Shown: positions 1-8,661, counted from the first letter of the stretch. The stretch is DNA of 64,000 nt from an uncultured Coriobacteriaceae bacterium (GCA_949294735.1 CASFII010000001.1:62001-126000), one strand, 5' to 3'. Made by a program: numbers and translations. Notes: generated by a model from the sequence alone, not told the origin.

Positions 1-21
1 CGCTCGGGCGCATAGTTTCTT

Positions 22-46
22 TTAAATAAGCCACTGGCTTATTTAA
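22..46. repeat. Palindromic repeat, copy A
   Basis: Perfect inverted repeat: arms TTAAATAAGCCA (22-33) and TGGCTTATTTAA (35-46) around one central C. The total length (25 nt) and CCACTGG core match a second palindrome at 46347-46371. The flanking sequence at 6-21 also resembles the flank of that copy (gg-cgc-ta-tttctt). Read on the minus strand, both copies contain a frame beginning SGLF and continuing to a YA dipeptide. Copy A is cut by or very close to the left window edge. The function is unknown; it could be a dispersed hairpin element or a terminator. Confidence 0.6.
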
Positions 47-163
47 CACTTAACTAAATAAACAATTAAGTTTCTAGCTCAGAGTGTCCTTCAACCCAGC
101 TGTCTACACTCGGCGAAAACTCTTAAGCCCACCAACTTCGACGCACTCCTAGCAAAACGCTGC

Positions 164-200
164 AAAAAAAGGAACGGACCGACGGGGGGTTCGCCGGTCC
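164..200 (-). terminator. Intrinsic terminator of the candidate RNA
   Basis: Minus-strand hairpin GGACCGGCG/CGTCGGTCC (9 bp including one G-U pair; arms at 176-184 and 192-200) followed after a few bases by a run of seven T on the minus strand (A164-A170 on plus). This is the strongest terminator in the first 500 bases and lies well beyond the galU terminator. Confidence 0.75.
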
Positions 201-295
201 ACAAGGAGGGGATGATGCGGTGTCCGACACCGCCACTGCTTTTAGGGGTTAAAGCAGAACAAGCTATAGAAGGAGGGGAACCTTGTTGCTTGTTG
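164..295 (-). ncRNA. Candidate structured small RNA or leader
   Basis: Read on the minus strand, this segment folds into four consecutive hairpins. P1 pairs GCTTGTT-type arms at 258-264/288-294. P2 pairs CTGCTTT/AAAGCAG at 236-242/251-257. P3 pairs GCGGTGT/ACACCGC at 217-223/227-233. P4 pairs 176-184/192-200 and is followed by seven U. The RNA would carry CCCCTCCTT twice (complement of 203-211 and 270-278), which is complementary to a strong Shine-Dalgarno sequence. A TATACT hexamer lies just upstream on the minus strand (complement of about 302-307), but no good -35 is visible. It could be a trans-acting sRNA or a terminating leader for a gene left of the window. No known family was recognised. 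Confidence 0.45.
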
Positions 296-393
296 ATACG
301 TAGTATAAAGGTAACCCTTGAAGAACATATGACAGGCTCATGGTCGTATTGTGAATTGGGGGCTTGAAAAGTAACAATTTGATGAACTTTTAA

Positions 394-428
394 CAAAAAT
401 GCGCGCCAAAAGCACCTTTTGACGCGCA
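394..428 (-). terminator. galU terminator
   Basis: Minus-strand stem TGCGCG-t-CAAAA / TTTTG-g-CGCGCA with a short loop (400-428), followed by TTTTTGTT. It lies 56 bases after the galU stop codon and should end the mnmA-to-galU run. Confidence 0.75.
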
Positions 429-483
429 AAACACCATTTCTTGTGGCTATTTTGTGATTAGAGGTATGAACCTATTTCCACAA

Positions 484-1296
484 CTATGCCTGACGCTGGG
501 CATACAGTTTATTGTTCGTATCGAGCCAACTTTCAATGGTACCTGTATCAAAGCCATCTGCTGGATCAATCACTAAGGCATACATTTCTTCCTCTTGAAG
601 TACCGCATCAAGCGCGTCGGTTAATTGGATTTCTCCTCCAACACCTGGCTTCACGTCGGCCAAAAGTTCCATGACGCGAGGGCTCAGCAAATAGCGCCCA
701 AAGACCGCCAAGTTGCTGGGAGCATCTTCCAATGCAGGCTTTTCCACAAGCGCATCAATCTTCCATACATCCTCGGAAACAGCCACACCCGCTATCACGC
801 CGAAGCGACTCACTTCTTCATCAGGCACAGGCATAACGGCAATAACGCTTGCGCCACCGTGGGCATCTGATACTTCCTGCATACGTGGTAGCATCTTGTT
901 GTTAGGCACCAATACGTCACCCAACAATACATAAAACGGTTCATTTCCCGTCTTTTCGTGGGCACAATACACCGCGTGTCCCAGACCCAAGGCCTCTTCT
1001 TGGTATACGTAGCTCACATTGTAGTTGCCTACTTTTTCAACCGCATCGGCATACGCATCTTTTCCGCGCGTACGAAGCGTTTCTACCAATTCTGGATTAG
1101 GAGAAAAGTGGTCTTCGATAGCTTTCTTTTCGTGACTGTTGATAATCACTACTTCGTCAGCAGCTGAAGCTAAGCCTTCTTCAACAACGTATTGAATAGC
1201 TGGACGGTCTACCACTAAAAGCATTTCTTTCGGTACTGCCTTGGTGGCAGGCAAAAATCGGGTGCCAAGTCCAGCTGCAGGAATAAGGGCTTTCAT
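484..1296 (-). CDS. galU: UTP-glucose-1-phosphate uridylyltransferase
   Basis: Makes UDP-glucose from UTP and glucose-1-phosphate in the cytoplasm, for envelope polysaccharide and glycolipid synthesis. The 270-residue protein begins MKALIPAAGLGTRFLPAT, the nucleotidyltransferase signature loop (GxGTRxLPxTK), followed by KEMLLVVDRPAIQ, the standard GalU block. GVGGEIQLTDA and the C-terminal GFDTGTIESWL are also typical. The frame is open 37 codons further upstream, but ATG at 1296 is chosen because AAGGAAGGA lies just before it and family homology starts there. Its ATG overlaps the stop of the ccmD-like gene (ATGA), so it is probably translated together with the end of the ccm operon. Confidence 0.95.
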   Translation of the reverse strand: MKALIPAAGLGTRFLPATKAVPKEMLLVVDRPAIQYVVEEGLASAADEVVIINSHEKKAIEDHFSPNPELVETLRTRGKDAYADAVEKVGNYNVSYVYQEEALGLGHAVYCAHEKTGNEPFYVLLGDVLVPNNKMLPRMQEVSDAHGGASVIAVMPVPDEEVSRFGVIAGVAVSEDVWKIDALVEKPALEDAPSNLAVFGRYLLSPRVMELLADVKPGVGGEIQLTDALDAVLQEEEMYALVIDPADGFDTGTIESWLDTNNKLYAQRQA

Positions 1297-1484
1297 CGGT
1301 TTAATCCTTCCTTTTCGGCTAGAGCTTCTTCCAGAATAGCAATTTGCTTTTCGGTCTTTTTGAAGCCACGCACCACAAACAGCACGTACATCAAAAGCAC
1401 TACCCACAAAAGCGCATATGCCGCAATAATGTAAGGAGCTGACGGAATAACCGTGCTATATATTTCCTGCAAAACCGGGTTCAT
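1293..1484 (-). CDS. ccmD: CcmD-like small membrane protein
   Basis: A 63-residue protein with one membrane segment (about residues 16-39) followed by a charged, probably coiled, cytoplasmic tail. This is the architecture of CcmD, which helps release holo-CcmE from the CcmABC heme exporter complex. The sequence itself is too short and variable for motif recognition. The call rests on size, topology and position directly after ccmC, 17 bases downstream. The stop overlaps the galU start (ATGA). An unrelated small membrane protein is the alternative. Confidence 0.7.
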   Translation of the reverse strand: MNPVLQEIYSTVIPSAPYIIAAYALLWVVLLMYVLFVVRGFKKTEKQIAILEEALAEKEGLNR

Positions 1485-1501
1485 ATCGTATCCTTCCAGC
1501 T

Positions 1502-2335
1502 TTACTCTTCATCCAATGCCGCTTTAAGCGCCTCAACGCGTTCCTGCATACGAACCTGACGAAAACGCATGCGATACAGCGCGAAGGCAACACACAACAT
1601 ACCAATCAGTACCAGGACAAGCGTAATACCCATATCAGCCGACATACCACCTTCGCGAAGTACTACGGGATGTACGCTGCTAGGAACCAAACGTGTAATC
1701 ATGAAGCAAATAGGAACGTCAACAAACGCAATAATACCTACGACCGCAGCGTAGGTCGCACAGCGCTCGGGATCATCTAGTGCATTTCGCAAAACGAAAT
1801 AGGCAATGACCACCAACATCAGAATAAGGTAGGTGGTTAAACGAGGCTCCCATGTCCACCAGACGCCCCATTCGAAACGCGTCCACATTTCACCTGTAAT
1901 CATGGTGCAAATTACAAACACCAGGGCAATTTCCATACTAATACGAGCACATGTGTCATAGCGCTGCTGTTTCGTCATTAAAAAACGCACGCAGTAAAAG
2001 GCTGCCACTGCCAGCGCCAAGAAACTCACCAGGGCAACGGGCATATGGAAATAGAAAATCTTTTGAGAAATCAGAAGGACATTCGAAACTAATTGACCAC
2101 CAATTTCTTCCAGTGCAGGGAGTGCATTTCCTGCACTATCGCGCAAGATATTACCCGCCGCGTCGCGCGCATAAACTTCTGCACCGTTTACGGGTGCCGC
2201 ATAAAAGAAGGCAAGGAAAAAGCCTACGGTAGTAAGCACAATACCTACTATCAGGGCAAAAGGTGCCACACGGTCTGCCATTTGTCCTGCTTCAGGTAAA
2301 GAACGCTGTTTTGGTTGCCTTTTCGTATCAGGCAT
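1502..2335 (-). CDS. ccmC: Cytochrome c biogenesis protein CcmC (heme handling)
   Basis: Membrane protein of 277 residues with about six helices. It presents heme to the chaperone CcmE in System I cytochrome c maturation. The tryptophan-rich motif WGVWWTWEPRLT (residues 156-167) is diagnostic of the CcmC/CcmF/CcsA family. The two external histidines expected as heme ligands are H97 (in FHMP) and H222 (in SSVHP). The loop between the first two helices is rather long (about residues 50-85) and polar. It lies between ccmB and the ccmD-like gene in one direction, as in classical ccm operons. Confidence 0.93.
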   Translation of the reverse strand: MPDTKRQPKQRSLPEAGQMADRVAPFALIVGIVLTTVGFFLAFFYAAPVNGAEVYARDAAGNILRDSAGNALPALEEIGGQLVSNVLLISQKIFYFHMPVALVSFLALAVAAFYCVRFLMTKQQRYDTCARISMEIALVFVICTMITGEMWTRFEWGVWWTWEPRLTTYLILMLVVIAYFVLRNALDDPERCATYAAVVGIIAFVDVPICFMITRLVPSSVHPVVLREGGMSADMGITLVLVLIGMLCVAFALYRMRFRQVRMQERVEALKAALDEE

Positions 2336-2404
2336 AACTCTCCTCTAGTTCAGTAGTTCACGAGCATTATATACCAGCAAAATTAAGAACTGATGAGCGA
2401 ACAA

Positions 2405-3109
2405 CTAAGCGGAAATCACAAAGTCATACAAAACCCAGGAAAGTAGCACCATGATAATGTCATAACCTGCGGCTAACACAAGCGACAGCATGAAGGTGTT
2501 CAGCGCAGTATCTCCACCCACCAGCACCGCAGTCGTAGCCGAAACGCAGGCGTACAAAAGCGGGAAGATGAGAGGAATAAATAGCACCGCAAGCATTACG
2601 TCTTTACCACGTGTGTTCATGGTGATGGTAGAAAGCAAGGTGCCCACACCCGCGACACCTATGGTTCCCACTATCAGCGGAACCACCATCAGCGGAAACG
2701 TTTCTGCTGGCGTGGTGGTTGTAAGGAAGAAAAACCAGAAAAGAGGCACTGCAATAACCTCAATGATTATTAAGAACAGCAAATTCGATGTTGCTTTCGC
2801 CAAAAAGAGAACTGATCTATCAAGCGGCGCAAGCAAAATGCCTTCTATGCACCCCTGTTCCTTTTCGGCGAAAAAAGAACGGTTAAGGCCCAGAAGCGAG
2901 GTAAACACAATGAGTGCCCATAAAAGTCCGCCGCTCATCTGCAAGATGTCCAGCTGATTCGAGGTCTGTGCCAAAGCAGCACCGTACACAATCAAAACCA
3001 GCAAAGCATAAATACCCATAGACGTCAGCATTTCCTTGGTGCGGAATTCCTGACGAACGTCCTTTACTAAGAGCGTTTTGTACTGCCGGAAGGTTGAAGG
3101 CGTGGCCAT
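2405..3109 (-). CDS. ccmB: Heme exporter subunit CcmB
   Basis: Integral membrane subunit (234 residues, six predicted helices) of the CcmAB ABC complex, which uses ATP to release heme-loaded CcmE from CcmC. The N-terminal cytoplasmic part with KDVRQEFRTKEML and the conserved FAEKEQGCIEGILLAP segment after helix 2 are typical of CcmB. The start is one base after the ccmA stop (3111), indicating tight coupling. The gap to ccmC is 69 bases. Confidence 0.92.
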   Translation of the reverse strand: MATPSTFRQYKTLLVKDVRQEFRTKEMLTSMGIYALLVLIVYGAALAQTSNQLDILQMSGGLLWALIVFTSLLGLNRSFFAEKEQGCIEGILLAPLDRSVLFLAKATSNLLFLIIIEVIAVPLFWFFFLTTTTPAETFPLMVVPLIVGTIGVAGVGTLLSTITMNTRGKDVMLAVLFIPLIFPLLYACVSATTAVLVGGDTALNTFMLSLVLAAGYDIIMVLLSWVLYDFVISA

Positions 3110-3110
3110 A

Positions 3111-3824
3111 TTACAACACCCCCAAACCTACAGTTTTACTATAGGTTGCCTGAAACGCTTCGAAATCAAGCTTGTCTTTTTCTTCGAATACCACCACATT
3201 ACCGCGAGAAAGAACCAACGCATGGGTGCATAACGCGAAACCCTTCGCAAGATCATGACTCACCATGACAAACGTTCTGCCTTCGCGTGCGTTTTGAATC
3301 AGGCCATCAAAAATTTCCACCGCATGAGGGTCAAGCCCCGAATAAGGTTCATCCAAAAAAACCAGTTCAGGATTGTGAATAAGCGCACGTGCGATAGAAA
3401 GTCGCTGCTTCATACCCCGAGAAAAGCCTCGAACCGTATCCATTCTGCGTGTTTTTAGTTCAACCGCTTTAAGCAATTCTTTCACACGCGCTTCTGGGTT
3501 TTCTACACCATAAAGATTGGCATACAAAAGAAGGTTTTCTTCAGCCGTAAGATCGGGATACAACATAGGTGCATGAGAAATGAGCCCGATATGACTGCGA
3601 ATATTCTCCGCTTCTTCTTTTAGATCATATCCCAGGATTTTTGCAGAGCCGCCCGTAGGACGAGCCAGCGTTGCAAGAATGCGAAGCAAGGTGGTTTTGC
3701 CAGCACCATTATGCCCAAACACCGAAAGAAAAGCCCCTTCGGGAAGTGAAAAGCTCACTTCAGAAAGCGCTTTGCGTCCCCCAAAAGACTTGGAAAGTTT
3801 TCGTGCTTCAATGGCGTATTCCAT
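3111..3824 (-). CDS. ccmA: Heme exporter ATP-binding protein CcmA
   Basis: ATPase subunit (237 residues) of the CcmAB complex. It has Walker A GHNGAGKTT (about residues 38-46), an ABC signature in the form FSRGMKQRLSIARAL (about 135-149), Walker B LVFLDEPYSGLDP (about 155-167) and a switch histidine in VSHD. It lies between ccmF and ccmB with a one-base gap to ccmB. Position in the operon, rather than the ATPase sequence alone, identifies the substrate as the cytochrome c maturation complex. Confidence 0.92.
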   Translation of the reverse strand: MEYAIEARKLSKSFGGRKALSEVSFSLPEGAFLSVFGHNGAGKTTLLRILATLARPTGGSAKILGYDLKEEAENIRSHIGLISHAPMLYPDLTAEENLLLYANLYGVENPEARVKELLKAVELKTRRMDTVRGFSRGMKQRLSIARALIHNPELVFLDEPYSGLDPHAVEIFDGLIQNAREGRTFVMVSHDLAKGFALCTHALVLSRGNVVVFEEKDKLDFEAFQATYSKTVGLGVL

Positions 3825-3846
3825 GCACTAACCTGTTCGTGTTCTC

Positions 3847-6042
3847 CTACTGTTTTCGAGGCGAGCGCCTTCCAGCAAACGCAAGAACAATACCAATCAT
3901 CAAAAGCGCAAAACCAACCCACACCAAAGAAACCAACGGGTTAATGCGAACATCCATGGAAAATGCGCCGTCGGTACTCATGCCTCGATACACAACAAAC
4001 AAATCTTCTTGCGGAAAACTTATTACTGCCGCATTCAGTTTTTGCTGCTGAGTGGATTGTACCATTTGCACCGTCGGCTCAACGCTTCCTATATAAGACT
4101 CTTCTCCCGATGACGTGGTCTTATACACATCGAAATTAAGCTGATAAAAGACATCGTCTTCATTTTCGGCGGGGTTTACTTCGTTACCCGTGTATTTAAG
4201 AACGTAGTCTCCGATATATAAGTCTTCAGTGGTCGTATCGGTTTCTAAGTCGTATGGCAAATACTTCACCTGTTCAGTTACGTACATAGAAGACCCAATA
4301 AGCCCCACCAAAATAAACGCCATGGCGGTATGAGCAACGAACCCGCCAAAAGCCGAAGCGCGTCCCAGGAACATACCCTTTACACCTGAAAGGAAACCAC
4401 CTTCATGTGCCTTCGCATAAGAATTGATATTTCTTCCCAGCATAAAGAGCGAATTAAAGAACACCAGGCTGGCAACAAGAAAGCCAACAATGGCAAGCCC
4501 GTTGTAGTACCACGAAGGACCCTGGCGCAGAAGCTCTTCCGCCGCGGTACCACCAGCAGCAAGCGTGCTGTTGTACGCTGGTAGTAAATTCGTTACAAAA
4601 TACAGCATGAGCAGCGCAAACAATGCAGCAGCACAAAGCGCCGGAATGCGTGCTTTTTTAAGGAATGCTTTCCCTTCAGTTTTGCCCCACGAAAGCAGCG
4701 GACATATCGCCAAAATTGCCAGATAAACAATACCCAAAGGACGTGCAATGGCATTATAGGTATCAGCTGAAAGCGTTTGCCCGCCAAACGGCATGAAGCT
4801 TGGCAATGCCGAAGAGATGGTCATATACGCCAGCAGTACTGTGAACACCACCATGATGGTGTTATTGAAATAGTAGGCTGCGTCCTTGGAAAACATGTTT
4901 TCCACTTCTTCGCCCCTACCTTCAGCAAGGCCAAAACTTTTCCAGCGAAGAGCAAGCCCCACAATGCCCACCAATACCGAAAGCACAATAAGCGTTAGGA
5001 ACAACACCAAAGAAACCGTATCGCCCTCAAATGCATGAACCGACTGTACAATGCCCGAACGAGAAATAAAGGTTCCCACGATGACGCAGCAAAACGTGAG
5101 GCAAGCACACATAATGCTCCAACGCTTAAAGCCACCGCGTTGACGATACACCGTAAAGCTGTGCAGAAGGGCCACGCCCATAAGCCACGAAAGAAGGCTG
5201 GCGTTTTCCACCGGGTCCCAGCCCCAATAGCCGCCCCAGCCAAGCACCACGTAGGCCCAAATAGCACCCAAACCGATGCCCACGCCTAAGAACAACCAAG
5301 CAAAAAGCACATAGCGGGTGGAACGCACTACCCATTTCTTAGAAGCATCATTGACCACCAGTGCCGCTGTCGCATAGGCAAACGGAATAGTGAAACCAGC
5401 ATACCCTACGAACAACGTAGGAGGATGAATTGCCATAGCCCAATGCTCAAGGAGTGTATTCATGCCCCATGAAGCTGCAGCGCCTTGTAGTTCCCCATCA
5501 GCATTGAAATACTGAGCAGGCATTGCGGTAAAGGGCATATTGTCAGAGGAGAAAAAGAGCACACCAAGAAAAGCTGCGAGTACCAGTTGCGCAACCAAAA
5601 GCGCTATGTTGTCCAGCGCATCAAGAGCTTTGAGATCACGAAATGCAACAAATACATTGAAGACAGAAATAAGCCAGGCCCAGAACAGCAAAGAACCTTC
5701 CCTACCTGCCCAAAGACCGGAAAGGTGATACAGCCAGCCTAAACTACCTGAAGCGTCAGAGCGATTTTGTACAACATAGGCTAACGAGGTGTTGCCCAAC
5801 ATAAAACAATATACTAAAATGCCACAGCAGAGCGTTAAGGCAAGAAAAACCGCTAGCGAAAGAATACGCCCACCCTTGTTGAGTGTTTCTGCAATGCCAA
5901 AAGACACTTCACCTTCACGCTCTGCGGGAGTTGCGGCGGCCCTTTTTCCCATCAGGTGGCCACCAGTCAAAAACACCACCGAAAGAACCGCACCTACTAA
6001 GGCAATCAGTAATCCCATATAGCCCAAAGATGACATGCTCAC
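3847..6042 (-). CDS. ccmF: Cytochrome c heme lyase subunit CcmF
   Basis: Large polytopic membrane protein (731 residues, more than twelve helices) that receives heme from CcmE and ligates it to apocytochrome c. The WWD signature WGGYWGWDPVENASLLSWL and the following HSFTVYRQRG block are characteristic. A large external domain lies between the last two helices (about residues 590-700). The longest frame starts with GTG at 6042; an ATG two codons later (6036) is equally possible and neither has a clear Shine-Dalgarno. CcmG and CcmH, which often follow ccmF, are not present here. Confidence 0.95.
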   Translation of the reverse strand: MSMSSLGYMGLLIALVGAVLSVVFLTGGHLMGKRAAATPAEREGEVSFGIAETLNKGGRILSLAVFLALTLCCGILVYCFMLGNTSLAYVVQNRSDASGSLGWLYHLSGLWAGREGSLLFWAWLISVFNVFVAFRDLKALDALDNIALLVAQLVLAAFLGVLFFSSDNMPFTAMPAQYFNADGELQGAAASWGMNTLLEHWAMAIHPPTLFVGYAGFTIPFAYATAALVVNDASKKWVVRSTRYVLFAWLFLGVGIGLGAIWAYVVLGWGGYWGWDPVENASLLSWLMGVALLHSFTVYRQRGGFKRWSIMCACLTFCCVIVGTFISRSGIVQSVHAFEGDTVSLVLFLTLIVLSVLVGIVGLALRWKSFGLAEGRGEEVENMFSKDAAYYFNNTIMVVFTVLLAYMTISSALPSFMPFGGQTLSADTYNAIARPLGIVYLAILAICPLLSWGKTEGKAFLKKARIPALCAAALFALLMLYFVTNLLPAYNSTLAAGGTAAEELLRQGPSWYYNGLAIVGFLVASLVFFNSLFMLGRNINSYAKAHEGGFLSGVKGMFLGRASAFGGFVAHTAMAFILVGLIGSSMYVTEQVKYLPYDLETDTTTEDLYIGDYVLKYTGNEVNPAENEDDVFYQLNFDVYKTTSSGEESYIGSVEPTVQMVQSTQQQKLNAAVISFPQEDLFVVYRGMSTDGAFSMDVRINPLVSLVWVGFALLMIGIVLAFAGRRSPRKQ

Positions 6043-6163
6043 CCAACCTTAACGTATCTCAAATCTGTCAGTGTTCCTGTTAACTTTATTCAAGTTTTCG
6101 CTGCTGCACAAACCTACTGTTGACTAACCAACCAACAGGTATTCAATGCATAGCATGTACTTA

Positions 6164-6835
6164 CTACGCCTGCAAAGCAACGTCGGTTGCAACAAGTTTA
6201 CCCTGCTCATCAAGAGAACCGCCAATTACCAATGCTGCACCATCCACAACTTCTTCTGAAAGGGCTCCATCGAAAAGAATGGAGATTTCCGACCCATCCT
6301 CCGCTGAAACTAAAACCATGCGGTCACCTTGTCCAGCAGCGGTAAGTGTTCCCTCTTTCACCAGACCAGATACCTTGACAGGTTTTCCTACGATAGAATC
6401 ACCGTAGCTTAACAACCGCGAAACATCCAAGGCATCTGTGGCATTTTCGTATTTAGAAGGGCACTTGGTCACCAGTTCGGTAGCTATCAACGTACCATCT
6501 TCGTCTAACGTACCTGTGCAAATAGCGGTTACGTCATTTCCAAACGTAGCAGCAACGCCGCCTTCATAGCGCACGGCAAGCTGTGCATTCGGGTCGGCGC
6601 CTTCGCTGGAATCATACATACGAAACGTCAGAACATTGTCTGAAGTGCTAAAGGAATTTTCCACCACATTGCCTGAAACCTGAATACGCTCAGAAGCGTA
6701 CTTTCCTGAAAGCACATCTGCCACCGTTACGGTTTTAGCCGCCATAGATCCACCCACGACTGCAAGCACCACCACCAGCACCATCACGATGATGCCAGTA
6801 ACTACAAACATACGCTTTTTTGTCTTTGAATTCAT
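6164..6835 (-). CDS. ccmE: Heme chaperone CcmE with CxxxY motif and a second OB-like domain
   Basis: Membrane-anchored heme chaperone. After an N-terminal helix (about residues 9-32) comes an OB-fold with VADVLSGKYASERIQVSGNVV and the heme-attachment motif CPSKY (C125, Y129). This is the CxxxY form rather than the proteobacterial HxxxY; CxxxY forms are known from archaea and some sulfate reducers. At 223 residues it is longer than usual. Residues about 135-223 look like a second OB-type domain (KPVKVSGLVKEG, AALVIGGSLDEQGKLVATDV), echoing the first. GGAGG lies five bases before the ATG. It precedes ccmF by 121 bases. Confidence 0.88.
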   Translation of the reverse strand: MNSKTKKRMFVVTGIIVMVLVVVLAVVGGSMAAKTVTVADVLSGKYASERIQVSGNVVENSFSTSDNVLTFRMYDSSEGADPNAQLAVRYEGGVAATFGNDVTAICTGTLDEDGTLIATELVTKCPSKYENATDALDVSRLLSYGDSIVGKPVKVSGLVKEGTLTAAGQGDRMVLVSAEDGSEISILFDGALSEEVVDGAALVIGGSLDEQGKLVATDVALQA

Positions 6836-6873
6836 ATAGCCTCCTTCGCAAAATTGCGAAGCGTAGTTTCAAA

Positions 6874-7464
6874 TTAGCTCAACGTTTTATACCATACCGC
6901 AACTGTTTCTGCGAAATCTTCCTGGCTTCCTTCGTTGGAAAGCACCACATCGGCAAACTGCTTTCGCTGTTCATCGTTTAGCTGCGCTTTCAAGCGCCGC
7001 TGCACGTCTGCCCTATCCCAGCCTGCTTGGATGGCACGCTCAATTCGTATGCTTTCAGGTGCTTCTACAGCAACCACTATATCCGCTGTTGAAGTAATCG
7101 CGTCTGAACGGTTTTCAAAGGCAGAACATTCCACCACACAAACGCAAGTTCCTTGGGCTTCCAGCTGAGCAAGATGCGCCTTATACGCTTGCTCTATAGC
7201 GGGACGCGTTATGGCGTTCAGCCTGGCAGTTGCTTCAGCATTCGCGAAAGCACGCTGTGCCAGCGCCGCACGATTGACGGTTCCCGAATCATCTAAAATG
7301 CCTTCGCCGAATGCGCCGCAAAGCTGCTGTTTTATCTGGGGGTTTCGTAGAACTTCATGCCCTAAAACATCTAAGTCAACAACAGAACAACCTAGGTCGT
7401 GAAGCGTTTGAACGGCGGTCGACTTACCAGAGCCCATCCCACCTATGACGAAAATCTTTTTCAT
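6874..7464 (-). CDS. coaE: Dephospho-CoA kinase
   Basis: Last step of coenzyme A synthesis: phosphorylation of dephospho-CoA at the 3' ribose hydroxyl. The 196-residue protein has the P-loop GGMGSGKST (about residues 8-16), the DLDVLGHEVL segment that binds substrate, and the lid region RIERAIQAGWDRADVQRRL. Its start overlaps the mnmA stop by four bases (ATGA), so the two are translationally coupled, and it sits 38 bases before ccmE. Confidence 0.94.
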   Translation of the reverse strand: MKKIFVIGGMGSGKSTAVQTLHDLGCSVVDLDVLGHEVLRNPQIKQQLCGAFGEGILDDSGTVNRAALAQRAFANAEATARLNAITRPAIEQAYKAHLAQLEAQGTCVCVVECSAFENRSDAITSTADIVVAVEAPESIRIERAIQAGWDRADVQRRLKAQLNDEQRKQFADVVLSNEGSQEDFAETVAVWYKTLS

Positions 7465-8528
7465 GAGCGCACTTCTTTAATAACGCCACCGCCCAAAACA
7501 GCACTTCCCAAATAAAAGACCGCATACTGTCCGGGCGCTGTGGCAGATTGAGGACTAACAAGAGAAACCCTGGCGCAACCATTTTTTTCAGGATAGACGG
7601 TACATGCAGCTGCGGTTGAGCGGTAACGCAGCTTCACCATGCACTCTTTCGGTTCTTCAAGCGTGTCGAATACCTGCCAATTCGGTTTACTAACCACCAC
7701 TTCGCGCACTTGGGCTTCTTGCGCCGTTCCAACAACAAGTTCATTGGTGGTACTACGCTTTTCTATTACGTAGTAAGGCTCAGGACCAGCCACCCCAATA
7801 CCTTTGCGCTGTCCGAGTGTGTAATTGCTTAATCCTGCATGAGTACCCAAGACCGTACCCACTTTGTTAACAATCGAACCAGGAACATCGAACATTCCCT
7901 GCTCTGCCAAAAACGTCCGATAATCACCTTCGATGAAGCAAATGTCTTGGCTGTCAGCTTTACTGGCAAGCTGAAGCCCCATTTCGCTTGCTAAAACACG
8001 CACTTCGGCTTTCGTGATACCACCCAAAGGCAACACCAGGTGTGAAAGCTGCTCTTGCGAAAGGAGTACCAGCATATAGCTTTGATCTTTGCGCGTATCT
8101 AAAGCGGTTTTAACAAAGTAGCGACCCGTGTCGTTTAGCTGGGCAATTCGTGCATAGTGACCCGTTGCTACACTGGAACAGGTATGCGCGTTGGCGGCGG
8201 CCATAAGAGCGGGAATCTTAACCTGAGCATTACAACCAACGCAAGGGCTTGGTGTTTCACCTTGTACATAGGTATCAACAAATGGGCGAATTACTTTTTC
8301 TGTAAAAAGGCTGCGTGCATCCCATACTACGTGCTCAATACCAAAATGCTTGCACACTATTGAAGCATCGATTATAGCCTGCTCTGTTTTAGCGTCATCC
8401 TGGAAGCGGCACGTAACCCCTACCACTTCATAACCTGCATACTGAAGAAGAGCTACTGAAACTGCGCTATCGACACCTCCGCTTAAACCAAGCGCAATGC
8501 GCTTCTTTGTTGATTCATGTTGCTCCAC
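7461..8528 (-). CDS. mnmA: tRNA-specific 2-thiouridylase MnmA
   Basis: Thiolates U34 in tRNAs for Lys, Glu and Gln. The 355-residue protein has the PP-loop SGGVDSAVSVALL (residues 15-27) and the second catalytic cysteine in SQDICFIEGDY. The first cysteine region reads TPSPCVGCNAQVKI instead of the more common TPNPxxxCNKEIKF, with two cysteines, as in related Gram-positive homologues. The start appears to be GTG (8528), with AAAGGA rather far upstream (about 12 bases). It is the first gene of the mnmA-to-galU run. Confidence 0.94.
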   Translation of the reverse strand: MEQHESTKKRIALGLSGGVDSAVSVALLQYAGYEVVGVTCRFQDDAKTEQAIIDASIVCKHFGIEHVVWDARSLFTEKVIRPFVDTYVQGETPSPCVGCNAQVKIPALMAAANAHTCSSVATGHYARIAQLNDTGRYFVKTALDTRKDQSYMLVLLSQEQLSHLVLPLGGITKAEVRVLASEMGLQLASKADSQDICFIEGDYRTFLAEQGMFDVPGSIVNKVGTVLGTHAGLSNYTLGQRKGIGVAGPEPYYVIEKRSTTNELVVGTAQEAQVREVVVSKPNWQVFDTLEEPKECMVKLRYRSTAAACTVYPEKNGCARVSLVSPQSATAPGQYAVFYLGSAVLGGGVIKEVRS

Positions 8529-8631
8529 GGTGTAGCACAGTCCTTTCAGCTTTGCGAAGATTACTTTTCACGCAAGAGTTAGGCCCTCTGTGTCTCAAAA
8601 TGGTTAACCCACGTGCGATGCCTATCATAAT

Positions 8632-8661
8632 ATAAAGAGAGCCGGCACTTTGCCGGCTCTC
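8632..8661 (-). terminator. rpsA terminator
   Basis: Perfect 11-bp stem GAGAGCCGGCA/TGCCGGCTCTC (8637-8647 and 8651-8661) with a three-base loop. On the minus strand it is followed by TTTATATTAT. It lies 32 bases after the rpsA stop. Confidence 0.8.

Noticed and set aside
91-429. 112-codon open frame on the minus strand in the gap before galU
   Set aside because: It runs through both terminators and the hairpins of the candidate RNA, has no ribosome-binding site and shows no protein-like pattern.
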